A stretch of DNA of 64,000 bases from Thermogemmatispora tikiterensis (GTDB taxonomy: Bacteria > Chloroflexota > Ktedonobacteria > Ktedonobacterales > Ktedonobacteraceae). Below are positions 1-8,507 of this stretch, one piece after another (position 1 is the stretch's first letter; every line of letters begins with the position of its first letter). The notes beneath the pieces are model-generated. The model was given only the letters and a program-made list of their open reading frames with translations, made no database searches and was not told where the DNA came from. The stretch is taken from NCBI RefSeq assembly GCF_003268475.1, contig NZ_MCIF01000002.1, positions 1,966,259-2,030,258 on the forward strand. The letters are read 5' to 3'. The position numbers were made by a program, and so were the translations under genes.

Positions 1-195
1 GTAGATCCGCGGCGTGGCCTTCTGCACCGTGAGCGGCTCTCTTGCTTCGTTACACAAGAGAAGACGGATCGAGACTGTCTCACCGACACGCGGCGGGTTG
101 GGAACGATCTCCAGCCCGTTGGCGGCGAAGCGTAACCGGCGCCCAACTTCCTCTGGTGGAAGCGTTTGCCCGAGGGACACAACATTCCTGGTCAT
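1..195 (-). CDS. Hypothetical protein, N-terminal 65 residues only (cut by window start)
   Basis: The reading frame opens with ATG at 193-195 and stays open to base 1, so the gene continues outside the window. A strong AAGGAGGAG ribosome binding site lies just upstream on the minus strand. The visible protein begins MTRNVVSLGQTLPPEE and continues into a stretch ending VGETVSIRLLLCNEAREPL, which reads like the first strands of a beta-sandwich (Ig-like or CARDB-like) domain: a phrase of the type 'VPNPPRVGETVSI' is common in such domains. No signal peptide is visible. I do not recognise the family and the fold suggestion is weak. It has its own promoter between it and the aryl-CoA ligase gene, so it is probably not part of the hcr operon. 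Confidence 0.6.
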   Translation of the reverse strand, partial: MTRNVVSLGQTLPPEEVGRRLRFAANGLEIVPNPPRVGETVSIRLLLCNEAREPLTVQKATPRIY

Positions 196-246
196 GGATC
201 TCCTCCTTGCATGGCGAGCCAAAGCGCATTCTTTACAAATTTTTTC

Positions 247-276
247 ATTATACACTCTATCCGGCTAGTGATGCAA
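247..276 (-). promoter_or_regulatory. Sigma-70-like promoter for the partial gene at 1-195
   Basis: On the minus strand TTGCAT (276-271) is followed after 18 bases by a perfect TATAAT (252-247). Transcription would start near 240, giving a leader of about 45 bases before the ATG at 195. It sits directly behind the stop of the ligase gene, which suggests independent transcription of the truncated gene. Confidence 0.6.
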
Positions 277-301
277 GCGACGCACCAGGGGAGGGACCGG
301 G

Positions 302-1591
302 CTAGAGCATTCGCCGGCGACGATCCTCCACGCGCTTCGCCTTTAGCTCGAAGCGCGGTAAGCTTCCCTCGGCGACGGCCTCGACTGGAATACGCAAGCC
401 GAAGGAGGCGCGCAGAGCCTCTTGAATCTCGCCGACCAACGAGGGAGGGCACTCGACCTGGAGCGCGATCTCATCCAGTGGCCCATTGCTGGTGACGATA
501 ATGCGATACTCGGCCACCTCGGGGAAGCGGTGCAAGACATCGGCGATGGCCGACGGATAGATATTGACGCCGCGCACGATGAGCATATCATCGATGCGCC
601 CCAAGATTCCGCCGGGCAGCAGCAGGAAGGCCCGGCCACAGGGGCAGCTATAACCGCCATTGCGCACCAGGTCACCGGTACGATAGCGCAGGGCCGGGTT
701 ACCCCAACGTCCCAGGTTGGTCAGCACCAGCTCACCAACTTCGCCCACCGGCACGGGCTGGCCTGAGCGAGGGTCCAGAATTTCAGCGATGAATTCACCT
801 TCATTGACATGCAGGCCGTGTTGCCGCTCGCAGGTAAAGCCGTAGGCACCCATTTCGGACATGCCGGCATGGTCGTAGGCTTTGGCTCCCCAAGCCTCTT
901 CAATGCGCCGACGCGTGGCCGGAATCGAGGCCCCCGGCTCGCCCGCATGGATTGTAATGCGCACCTTGAGCTTCTGCAGGTCAAAGCCCTCCTGCCGGGC
1001 CACCTCCGCCAGGCGCAGGGCATAGCTCGGCGTGCAGACCAGGACGCTCGCCTGGACGTCCTGCATCATTCGTAGCCGCTGCAGCGAGTCCATCCCGCCG
1101 CCAGGCACCACCAGGGCCCCCAGATTTTTGGCCCCTTCATAGGCCGCCCAGAAGCCGATGAAGGGTCCGAAACCAAAGGCGATAAAGATCACATCATCGC
1201 GGGTGACGCCCGCCGCTTGATAGACCGTCTTCCAGCAGTCGGCCCACCACTTCCAGCTTTCCGCCGTATCGAGGACGCGCAAGGGGCGTCCAGTTGTGCC
1301 CGATGTCTGATGATAACGCACGTACTCGCTCAGCGCGTAGGTCATGTTCTCGCCATAGAGCGGATGCCGCTCCTGATCAGCGAGCAGCTCCTGTTTGGTT
1401 GTAAAGGGCAAGAGCGATAGATCGCGCAGCCGTGTTAGCGAGAGCGACTGGCCATTCGCCAACAATTTTCGTTCGTAAAAACTGTTGCGCGGTAAAATGC
1501 GCGTAAGCCCTAGCTGGAGCCGGGCCAATTGCCGCGCTTCGATCAGTGAACGCGAAGCAGTCTCCAGCCGTGGATGATTCGATTGAGGCAT
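302..1591 (-). CDS. PaaK-family aryl-CoA ligase (phenylacetate/benzoate-type, AMP-forming)
   Basis: This 429-residue protein matches the length and motifs of phenylacetate-CoA ligase-type adenylate-forming enzymes, which activate an aromatic acid with ATP and CoA in the cytoplasm. The AMP-binding P-loop reads YHQTSGTTGRP (about residue 93), followed by AGEPGASIPATRRRIEEAW and a YDHAGMSEMGA motif typical of PaaK rather than of larger acyl-CoA synthetases. The C-terminal lid has a RGVNIYPSAI motif. ATG at 1591 is preceded by AAAGGA. The gene is last in a minus-strand run behind the three subunits of a 4-hydroxybenzoyl-CoA reductase-like enzyme. By context (inference) the substrate is a hydroxylated benzoate or related aryl acid, not phenylacetate: no paa genes are present. 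A 335-base gap separates it from hcrB, so it may also have its own promoter. Confidence 0.8.
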   Translation of the reverse strand: MPQSNHPRLETASRSLIEARQLARLQLGLTRILPRNSFYERKLLANGQSLSLTRLRDLSLLPFTTKQELLADQERHPLYGENMTYALSEYVRYHQTSGTTGRPLRVLDTAESWKWWADCWKTVYQAAGVTRDDVIFIAFGFGPFIGFWAAYEGAKNLGALVVPGGGMDSLQRLRMMQDVQASVLVCTPSYALRLAEVARQEGFDLQKLKVRITIHAGEPGASIPATRRRIEEAWGAKAYDHAGMSEMGAYGFTCERQHGLHVNEGEFIAEILDPRSGQPVPVGEVGELVLTNLGRWGNPALRYRTGDLVRNGGYSCPCGRAFLLLPGGILGRIDDMLIVRGVNIYPSAIADVLHRFPEVAEYRIIVTSNGPLDEIALQVECPPSLVGEIQEALRASFGLRIPVEAVAEGSLPRFELKAKRVEDRRRRML

Positions 1592-1926
1592 GGATCACGT
1601 CCTTTCACTCCCGGCCCCGAGCTGCCCGGCGGGCGGGAAAGCACGCCATATCCCTTACTCTTCTCCTTGCGGCTTTTTGCTCATTCTTCTGTCTTTCTTC
1701 CTTGCCTGTCCTGTACGTGTGGTTGCAGCAAGTAGATCTCTCTCACGGGGAGCCTGGCCTGCGCCCGGGCAGGGTCAGACAGCCCGGCACATTGAGAGAG
1801 CCAGGCGCCCGCAGATGGCAGACAAAGGACAGCCCTCTCTTTCCGACCTACCGGGCAGACGGGCGGAGCCTTCTCATGCAGTAACACGCCTGGGCAGCGG
1901 CGGAGCGCTTCAAGATCGGTCCCAGC
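1592..1926. other. Intergenic gap between ligase and hcrB
   Basis: This 335-base stretch holds no ORF with a ribosome binding site. It is GC-rich with short imperfect inverted repeats around the CCCGGGC at about 1766. I see no convincing promoter or terminator. The gap is long for genes of one operon. Confidence 0.4.
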
Positions 1927-2934
1927 CTACTCAGCTCCGCTGCCCTGTTCTGCCTCTACCAGCAGGTCGAGAGCTCGTCGAACATAGACCGGTGTGAGCT
2001 GTTTGCGATAGGTGATTGTCAAATCCGCGTTGTCCAGTGGCCTGGCACGCTTCGCCGCCAGGGTCGCTACTTCCTGCAACAAGGTAGGCGTGGGCTGCTG
2101 TCCTCGCAGGCGCGCCATTGCCTCTTCAGCCTCGACGGGATGGGAGGCAACAGCGCCCAGCGTAATGCGAGCATCGCCTATGCGACCATCCGGCTCACGA
2201 CGCAGGGCCACGGCCACACCTAGAATGGGGAAGTCAAAGGAGCCACGTCGGCGTAGCTTGAGATAGGTACTGCGCCAGCCAAGTGCGGGTGGCAGCCAGA
2301 TCTCCTGCAAGATCTCATCGGCCTCACGGGTATAAGGCCGCATGCCATCGTCGTAGAACAGCTCCTGAATCGGTATCTCGCGCTCGCCACGTACACTGAC
2401 CAGGCGTACCCGCGCTTGCAGGGCCACAAGCACGGGCGCCGTATCCGCCGAGGAGATGGCCCAGCAGCGCGGACTGCCCGGAGCGACAAGGCAGATGCTG
2501 CCATCGCGCTTCATGCAATAGCCGATGGAATGGCGCCAGAATTCAGTTTGATTATAATAGTTACAGCGCGTATCCAGCAAGATATTGCCGCCAATGGTGC
2601 CAGCATTGCGCAACTGAGGTGTAGAGACCGCCGCGGCAGCCAGGGCCAGGGCAGGATAGTGGGCACGAATGAGTGGATGGTTACTAACGCTTGTCAGGGT
2701 CTCACCTGCACCGATGCGCACGCCCACATCTGGTGAGCCACCGATCCCCTTCAGCTCGCGCAGGCGGCGCAGTCCAACAAGGACCGCAGGCGTAAACTGG
2801 CGACGCTTCATATTCGGCAGCAAATCAGTTCCGCCAGCCACGGGCATGGCCTGGGGTCCTTCCTCAGCCAGGAGTCGCGTTGCCTCGCTGAGCGTGCGTG
2901 GTGCCAGATAGCGAAAAGGAGGCAGGCGTAGCAT
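1927..2934 (-). CDS. hcrB: 4-hydroxybenzoyl-CoA reductase-type FAD subunit with extra [4Fe-4S] loop
   Basis: This 335-residue protein is the FAD-binding (medium) subunit of a xanthine oxidase-family molybdenum hydroxylase. The FAD loop motifs AGGTDLLPNMK (about residue 33) and NAGTIGGN (about 111) are clear. Directly after the second motif lies an insert of about 40 residues with four cysteines spaced C-x15-C-x7-C-x8-C (about residues 122-155, starting TRCNYYNQ and ending VAPGSPRC). That insert is known as the hallmark of the beta subunit of 4-hydroxybenzoyl-CoA reductase, where it holds an additional [4Fe-4S] cluster that lets the enzyme run in the reductive direction. Ordinary CoxM/XdhB subunits lack it. 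The start abuts the hcrA stop, as expected for translational coupling. The assignment to the HCR subfamily is strong; the exact substrate is not proven. Confidence 0.85.
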   Translation of the reverse strand: MLRLPPFRYLAPRTLSEATRLLAEEGPQAMPVAGGTDLLPNMKRRQFTPAVLVGLRRLRELKGIGGSPDVGVRIGAGETLTSVSNHPLIRAHYPALALAAAAVSTPQLRNAGTIGGNILLDTRCNYYNQTEFWRHSIGYCMKRDGSICLVAPGSPRCWAISSADTAPVLVALQARVRLVSVRGEREIPIQELFYDDGMRPYTREADEILQEIWLPPALGWRSTYLKLRRRGSFDFPILGVAVALRREPDGRIGDARITLGAVASHPVEAEEAMARLRGQQPTPTLLQEVATLAAKRARPLDNADLTITYRKQLTPVYVRRALDLLVEAEQGSGAE

Positions 2935-5517
2935 TCAGGCAGTTCCTCCTTTCTGCGGAAGCTGGGAGGAGGTGGAAGCCGCCCCATGAGGAGCACTCTC
3001 TCCCTGCCTCGGATGCTGATGGTGGCCGTTCGTTGGATCGGGCCGCGGCTCCCGCTGCTCTGGAGACCAGCGAATGAGCCGCGCGGGCCATAGCTCATTC
3101 AGAACGATAGGCGTGACACGTGGGGGGGGCAGCGGACGCTCGCCAGGTTCGCTACGAGCTGCTTTGAGGGCGCGCAAAACCTTATCTGGTGTAATCGGCA
3201 CTTCATCAATACGAATGCCAACGGCGTTATAGATGGCATTGGCAATAGCCGGGATGACGGGCAGTAGCGGCCCCTGTCCGGCCTCTTTTCCCCCAAAGGG
3301 GCCTTCATCGTCAGGCCGGCCAACCAGAATCGTCTCGATCTCCGGGGTATCGAGAGTAGTGGGGATCTTGTAATCCAGGATCGACGGGATCTTGTGCCGC
3401 CCTTTGCGAAAGATCTGCTGCTCCATGAGAGCCTCACCATAGCCCATATAGGCGCTTCCTTCGACCTGGCCGGCTACGAGCAAGGGGTTAATCGCCTGGC
3501 CCACATCATGGGCGAGCCAGAGCTTTTCAACCTTGACCTCGCCCGTTTCGATGTCAACTCCCACCAGAGCGACACAGGCCGAGTATGAGTAGGCCGGCGA
3601 AGGACCAACCCCAGCCCCCTTGAAGTCACCATGAATGTCCTCTGGAGGCGCATAGGAGCCTGCTGCAACCAGGGCCCCGTAGCGAGCTTCGGCCAGCTGC
3701 ACTGCCTGCTCAAAGGAGAGGGCCACCTGTGGATCGTCAACACAGTAAATGAAGCCGTCGCCGCTCTCCAGACGGTCGGGCGGCAGGCGCAGCCGCTCAG
3801 CCGCAACGCTGTGTAGCAGCTCCTTCAGGCGCCGGGCCGCCTGAATAGCGGCGTTACCCGCCATGAAGGTGACACGACTGGAGTAGGAGCCAAGGTCAAC
3901 CGGGGTTAAGGTCGTATCGGCGGTCTCCAGGTGGATGCGCTCCGGCTCAATTCCCAGTTCCTCAGCTACGATGTAGGCGAGCACTGAGGTCGAGCCCTGG
4001 CCGATGTCGGTGGCACCGCAGTAGACGGTGACCCCTCCGCCACGATCGAGACGGATCTGGACAGCGGAATGGGGCATATCATTCCAGTAGATCGGCTTGC
4101 CGGCCCCACAGATGTAGGTGGAAAGAGCCAGTCCCATGCCACGCCGGACCGGTGAGGACTGGCGTGTAGCCTCAGCCTCGCGCGCCAGACGCGCCGCATG
4201 AAACTCGCGCCAACCGGAGCGAGCGACGACCTGATCCAGACATTCCTCCAGGGCACAGCTCGTAATGCGCAGACCATTGATGGTTCGACTGTAGGGCCGA
4301 ACCAGATTGCGCTTGCGCAGTTCGATCGGATCAACTCCCAGATCAGCAGCGATTTTGTCGAGGTGAACCTCGACAGCGAAGCGCGGCTGGGGTGTGCCGT
4401 GACCACGCTTAGGGCCACAGGGCGGCTTGTTCGTGAAAACACGCATGCCCTCAAATTTGTAGGCAGGAAGGGCATAAGTGACCGGCTGGAGAGCGCCTGT
4501 ATAGTAGGTGGTGGCCACGCCGTACGAGCCATAGGCCCCGCCATCCAGGAAGGAGCGAAAATGCATGGCGGTGATTGTCCCGTCGCGCTTGACTCCGGTC
4601 TTGATCCACATCTTGACAGGATGGCGCCCTCGATGGATGAGAAAAACTTCTTCGCGCGTACAGGTGATTTTGACAGGCCGCCCAGTGCGACGCGCTAGCT
4701 CACAGGCACAAATCTCATGCGAGAAGGGATCACTCTTGCCACCGAAGCCACCTCCTACGTGGGGAGCAATAACGCGCAGATGGGAGGGCGGGATACCCAG
4801 GACCTTGCTGACTTCGCGATGAACATAGTGAGGGGTCTGGGTTGAGGACCAGAGGGTGAGCTTCCCCCCGATGGGATTATGGGGGTCCGGCTCCCAGCGC
4901 GCGACACAGGCGTGGGTCTCGATCGGAACGTGATTGTTGCCCTCGTAGTAGAACCAGTCTTCTCGCACATAGTCGGCGGCAGCAAAGCCAGCCTCGATAT
5001 CGCCAAATTCATAAGAGACGGCTTTGTGGATGTTACCGTTGCGCGTCTCCTCGTGGATCTTGACGTCAGGGCGCGCCAGAGCCTCCTCGATGCTCATCAG
5101 CGCCGGCAAGACTTCGTATTCAACTTCGATCAGGCTCAGGGCTTGCTCCAGCGTGTCCGGGTCAACGGCGGCCACGGCAGCCACTGGATCGCCAACGTAA
5201 CGCACTTTGTCGATGGCTAAGGCCGTTTCGTCCTGGCTGGAAGGCAAAATACCGTATTTGCGCGGCAGATCTTCACCCGTAATAACGGCGAGCACACCCG
5301 GCAGCTCCCGCGCTCTACGCGTATTGATGGAGATAATGCGCGCATGGGGATGAGGCGAGCGCAGGAGGCCCCCGTAGAGCATCCGCGGGAGTATGATGTC
5401 ATCGGCATAGATAGCCCGCCCGGTCACAGTGCTATAGGCATCAACTTTGGGCAAGGGCTTACCTACCACTTTGTAGGGACCTGCTTTGCGTGGTTGCAGA
5501 CGCCGCCATTCGTCCAT
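2935..5517 (-). CDS. hcrA: 4-hydroxybenzoyl-CoA reductase-type molybdopterin (large) subunit
   Basis: This 860-residue catalytic subunit binds molybdopterin-cytosine dinucleotide. Visible motifs are the N-terminal hammerhead domain (KVDAYSTVTGRAIYADDI), the Mo-cofactor loop GGGFGGK (about residue 255), a PPCGPKRGHGTPQPR segment (about 364) of the kind found in HcrA, and the C-terminal GPFGGKEAGQGP motif carrying the expected catalytic glutamate. I start it at the ATG at 5515-5517 because a GAGAGGAGAAGC ribosome binding site precedes it and the hammerhead follows at once. A longer frame to 5640 would overlap hcrC and adds 41 residues with no domain. The protein is longer than the roughly 770 residues usual for HcrA, mainly through a hydrophilic Pro/Arg-rich C-terminal tail of about 70 residues. 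It sits between hcrC and hcrB in one operon. Confidence 0.85.
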   Translation of the reverse strand: MDEWRRLQPRKAGPYKVVGKPLPKVDAYSTVTGRAIYADDIILPRMLYGGLLRSPHPHARIISINTRRARELPGVLAVITGEDLPRKYGILPSSQDETALAIDKVRYVGDPVAAVAAVDPDTLEQALSLIEVEYEVLPALMSIEEALARPDVKIHEETRNGNIHKAVSYEFGDIEAGFAAADYVREDWFYYEGNNHVPIETHACVARWEPDPHNPIGGKLTLWSSTQTPHYVHREVSKVLGIPPSHLRVIAPHVGGGFGGKSDPFSHEICACELARRTGRPVKITCTREEVFLIHRGRHPVKMWIKTGVKRDGTITAMHFRSFLDGGAYGSYGVATTYYTGALQPVTYALPAYKFEGMRVFTNKPPCGPKRGHGTPQPRFAVEVHLDKIAADLGVDPIELRKRNLVRPYSRTINGLRITSCALEECLDQVVARSGWREFHAARLAREAEATRQSSPVRRGMGLALSTYICGAGKPIYWNDMPHSAVQIRLDRGGGVTVYCGATDIGQGSTSVLAYIVAEELGIEPERIHLETADTTLTPVDLGSYSSRVTFMAGNAAIQAARRLKELLHSVAAERLRLPPDRLESGDGFIYCVDDPQVALSFEQAVQLAEARYGALVAAGSYAPPEDIHGDFKGAGVGPSPAYSYSACVALVGVDIETGEVKVEKLWLAHDVGQAINPLLVAGQVEGSAYMGYGEALMEQQIFRKGRHKIPSILDYKIPTTLDTPEIETILVGRPDDEGPFGGKEAGQGPLLPVIPAIANAIYNAVGIRIDEVPITPDKVLRALKAARSEPGERPLPPPRVTPIVLNELWPARLIRWSPEQREPRPDPTNGHHQHPRQGESAPHGAASTSSQLPQKGGTA

Positions 5518-5605
5518 AGCTTCTCCTCTCTCTTGTGTACCGGTGCTGAGCTGAGCGGACGATACGGATAGGATCGCTGTCGATCTCTCTGCCCAGGATG
5601 CCTTT

Positions 5606-6118
5606 TCAGGGCTGGAGGGCAGCATTGGGCTGCCGCTCACCTTGGCGGGCAGCAGAGAGACGCTCCGCCGCTGCTTCGACCGCCTCGTAGATCTTCGTGT
5701 ATCCGGTGCAGCGGCAGAGGTTCCCGGACAGCGCCTGTTTGATCTCTTCGCGCGTTGGATGGGGATTCTGACGGAGAAGGGCTACAGCAGAGAGTAGCAT
5801 CCCGGGAGTACAGTAGCCACATTGAGCCGCTCCCAGCTCGGCGAAGGTCTCTTGCAGCGGGTGGAGCCTGCCCTGCTCCTCCAGTCCTTCAATCGTCGTA
5901 ATCTCACAGTCTTGAACCTCCAGCGGCAGGGTCAGGCAGGAGAGAACCGGCACGCCGTCGAGGAGCACGGTGCAGGCGCCGCACTCGCCTAGCTCGCAGC
6001 CATGTTTGGTACCGGTCAGCCCGAGATCCTCACGCAGGACCTCTAGCAAGGTCCGATGAGGCAACACCGCCACCTCATAGCGTTCACCATTGATACGCAG
6101 GGTAATCAGTTCGCGCAT
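5606..6118 (-). CDS. hcrC: 4-hydroxybenzoyl-CoA reductase-type [2Fe-2S] subunit
   Basis: This 170-residue small subunit carries the two [2Fe-2S] clusters of a molybdenum hydroxylase. The plant-type cluster is CELGECGAC with a downstream SCL cysteine. The helical cluster is formed by AAQCGYCTPGM and GNLCRCTGYTKI. Electrons pass through these clusters between FAD/[4Fe-4S] and the molybdenum centre. I start at ATG 6118 because AAAGGAG lies five bases upstream; an upstream in-frame start at 6145 adds nine residues without a ribosome site. It is the first gene of the hcr operon, with a candidate promoter at 6235-6243. The length is normal for the family. On its own this subunit would not separate HCR from CO dehydrogenase or xanthine dehydrogenase; the assignment rests on hcrB. 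Confidence 0.85.
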   Translation of the reverse strand: MRELITLRINGERYEVAVLPHRTLLEVLREDLGLTGTKHGCELGECGACTVLLDGVPVLSCLTLPLEVQDCEITTIEGLEEQGRLHPLQETFAELGAAQCGYCTPGMLLSAVALLRQNPHPTREEIKQALSGNLCRCTGYTKIYEAVEAAAERLSAARQGERQPNAALQP

Positions 6119-6234
6119 GTGGACTCCTTTCGGCCCGATGATCATCTCCAGGGTGACCCAGGGAGAACCCCCCAGTGAGCACTCCGGCAGACAGGGGAGC
6201 CGATCGGGTTCTTCAGATAGTGCAACCCTGTGTT

Positions 6235-6243
6235 ATTATAACA
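6235..6243 (-). promoter_or_regulatory. Extended -10 promoter (TGTTATAAT) of the hcr operon
   Basis: The minus strand reads TGTTATAAT, a perfect extended -10. No good -35 lies 16-18 bases upstream. Transcription would begin near 6228, giving a leader of about 110 bases before hcrC. Confidence 0.5.
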
Positions 6244-6345
6244 TTTTTCCTTGCGTGCTATATTGCCCAAGTGCAGCACTGTATCTGTAAAGTGCACACT
6301 CCTCCCCGCAAAAGCGGCTCCCGCCCGGAATCTCCAAGACGAGTC

Positions 6346-8016
6346 TCAAGGCAGACCGCTGACGCGGAAATCGCGCGGATGCTCGACGACGAAACGCTCC
6401 TCAATCTGCTGCTTCCCGCCAGCGGGCAAGGTAAACTGCCAGGTCAGCTGCTCCAGCTTGCTGCGTTCCTGCGGCTCGGGCAACAGCGAGACAATACGCA
6501 CTTTGATGCGCTCATGGCGTGAGACGGGTGCACGGTCCATAATGATGATGCGGCGTTCACCCCGAGCAAAGTTCTCCACTGTGATGCGGTAAGCGTAGGT
6601 GATGCGCCGCAGGTTCCCCTGCAAGCGACTGCCCTGTTCAACTGTCCGCTCGACCAGCTCACGTCGAATGCGCACAGAGTCATCGAGGCCAAGGAAGAGG
6701 CGAAAGGTTTGGCCGGGAGCCGTGAGGTCGATCTCGGTGGTACCGACATACTCCTGATCGACGAAGATGTTGGCCTTGCCTTTGAGCAGGAGACCGCCGC
6801 TGCTGTTCTCCACCGTGGCACGCAGATGGGCCACTTCCTCCAGGGCCGGGATTGCGACTACTTCGAGTCGGCAGGGGAGCTGATATTGGGCAATAAGCGT
6901 CCGATGGGGCGAGCCGTCGGAGGGAATGTTAACAGAGCGCCCACAGCGATAGACCAGGGCAGTAGCTCGCTGCTCAATCTCGGCGCTTGACTCGACGGCC
7001 TCTTCACTGGCCAGAGCCTCCTCATTGACCTGCCCCTCCACGGTCGGAGCTGGCTCTGGCAAGGCACTCAGCGGGGCCGCCAGCATGACCTGCGGCTGCC
7101 ACTGGCCAGGCACGGCAGGTAACTGAGGAGATCTCCTAGTCAAGGCTCGGGGCGATAACACTGGCTGGAAGGTATCCAGATACCAGGGTTCCAGTTCGGG
7201 CAAAACCGTCGCTTGCGCTGGGCGCGCTGTAGAGAGCGCCAGCGCTACCTCGTTCCAATCTTCACCGGTGTGCTGTTCTACCAGGCCGATGCAGGCGAGA
7301 TCAACACTGCTCTCCTGACCAACATCGCCCTTAGCACCATCGTGGCCGCTGAAGGAGAGACGGGCATCGTAGCTGGGACGCCAGGCCGCCCCTTCGATGA
7401 GATAGCTTAGTTCCAGTATCAGCTCACCAGCACGTGGTAGCTCCACGGTTACAAGCACGGCCAGGCGGTCAGGATCGCTGTGCAGACGTTTCTGCTCCAG
7501 TTCACGCTTCTTAGCCTGCCACTCTTTTTGCAGCTGGTCTAACTGGACAGCCACATCCTGGGAAGCCTCGGCATCCTGCAGCATCTGCTCCAGCAGAGCG
7601 GCAAAAAAATGCTGGTAATCGCCCGGCTGCAAGCGTCCCTGGGTCAGCCCCTGAATGAGCGCCGGTGCTTGCTCTCCCAAAGCCTGGACCCAGCGTCGAC
7701 GCTGCTCAAGCGCCTGCTGGCGGGTTTGTAGGAGCTGAATCTTGCGCCCTAACAGATCGCAGGCGGTCTGCAAGCGCAGCAGCTCTTGCTCGGGAGGGCG
7801 GGCTAGAAAAGCGGTGGTCGCCTCAACTCCGAGCAGGCGCGTTCCTGCCGGTCCCCTGCCGCTGGCTCGCAGCGAGTCCTTGAGGAAAGGCGGCAGATAG
7901 TTGATGCGCAGCTCATGCTCGCCCGCCTCCAGGGAGAGGCTTCCCTGCCGCTTAACAAGGGCTCGATCTCCATAGACTGTGACCTCAGCGATGCGGGTCT
8001 CTAGCTCAATGACCAT
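6346..8016 (-). CDS. DUF4139 (MuiA-family) domain-containing protein
   Basis: This 556-residue protein has the two-part layout of the mucoidy-inhibitor A/DUF4139 family. An N-terminal DUF4140-type region (residues 1-100, VIELETRIAEVTVYGDRALVKRQG) is followed by a coiled coil (about 100-185), and the C-terminal DUF4139 beta-rich region runs from about 190 to the end (SYLIEGAAWRPSYDARL, later FVDQEYVGTTEIDLTAPGQ). The family is widespread and has no established biochemical role. No signal peptide or membrane segment is seen, so it is probably cytoplasmic. ATG 8016 is preceded by GAGGTAGGC. It lies upstream of hcrC on the same strand, but the 227-base gap with a promoter argues against one operon. 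Confidence 0.75.
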   Translation of the reverse strand: MVIELETRIAEVTVYGDRALVKRQGSLSLEAGEHELRINYLPPFLKDSLRASGRGPAGTRLLGVEATTAFLARPPEQELLRLQTACDLLGRKIQLLQTRQQALEQRRRWVQALGEQAPALIQGLTQGRLQPGDYQHFFAALLEQMLQDAEASQDVAVQLDQLQKEWQAKKRELEQKRLHSDPDRLAVLVTVELPRAGELILELSYLIEGAAWRPSYDARLSFSGHDGAKGDVGQESSVDLACIGLVEQHTGEDWNEVALALSTARPAQATVLPELEPWYLDTFQPVLSPRALTRRSPQLPAVPGQWQPQVMLAAPLSALPEPAPTVEGQVNEEALASEEAVESSAEIEQRATALVYRCGRSVNIPSDGSPHRTLIAQYQLPCRLEVVAIPALEEVAHLRATVENSSGGLLLKGKANIFVDQEYVGTTEIDLTAPGQTFRLFLGLDDSVRIRRELVERTVEQGSRLQGNLRRITYAYRITVENFARGERRIIIMDRAPVSRHERIKVRIVSLLPEPQERSKLEQLTWQFTLPAGGKQQIEERFVVEHPRDFRVSGLP

Positions 8017-8507
8017 GCCTACCTCATTGGCGGGAAATGCGGATGGACAACCAATCTCGCCTGGCCAGCGATCAGCGGCCCTGTTGAGCTGCTCCAGCTC
8101 GCCCTCCGGTGAGAGAGCAGCTCACGGGCTTCGCTCCAGGAGACGATTCAGCATATCTGCTTACCTGTACCGCTGATGAGATTGATTACGGCTTTCTACA
8201 ACAAAGCTTCTACTGAGAAGAGACGTCCACCCCTTCACTCCTCTGCAGATCACCCCGCCGGGCCTTTCACCTGATGAGAGGTGCTCGCCCAACGCCAATC
8301 TTGTCTAAGAGTGCCATGTATAGGGAAGATGGGCGCCAGCCGAGAGACTCCGCTGCCAGAGCAGGAAGGCCAGACGAAGCAGTCACGCAGCTTCCCAGGC
8401 TATACTCACTCCCTAGGCAGCGCTCGCTCACTCATTTGCCAGGTCACTCGTAAGGGCTTAAACGGCGAAGCTATCCCACCTCCGTTGCAGCAGGAAGAGG
8501 AGGAACA
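8017..8507. other. Divergent intergenic region between DUF4139 gene and EXORDIUM-like gene
   Basis: This stretch of about 490 bases must hold promoters for both flanking genes, but I see no clear -35/-10 pair on either strand. No ORF in it has a ribosome binding site. The AGGAGGAACA site at its right end belongs to the gene at 8508. Confidence 0.4.

Noticed and set aside
5518..5640. N-terminal extension of hcrA overlapping hcrC
   Set aside because: ATG 5517 has a strong ribosome site and the hammerhead domain follows; the extension has no homology.
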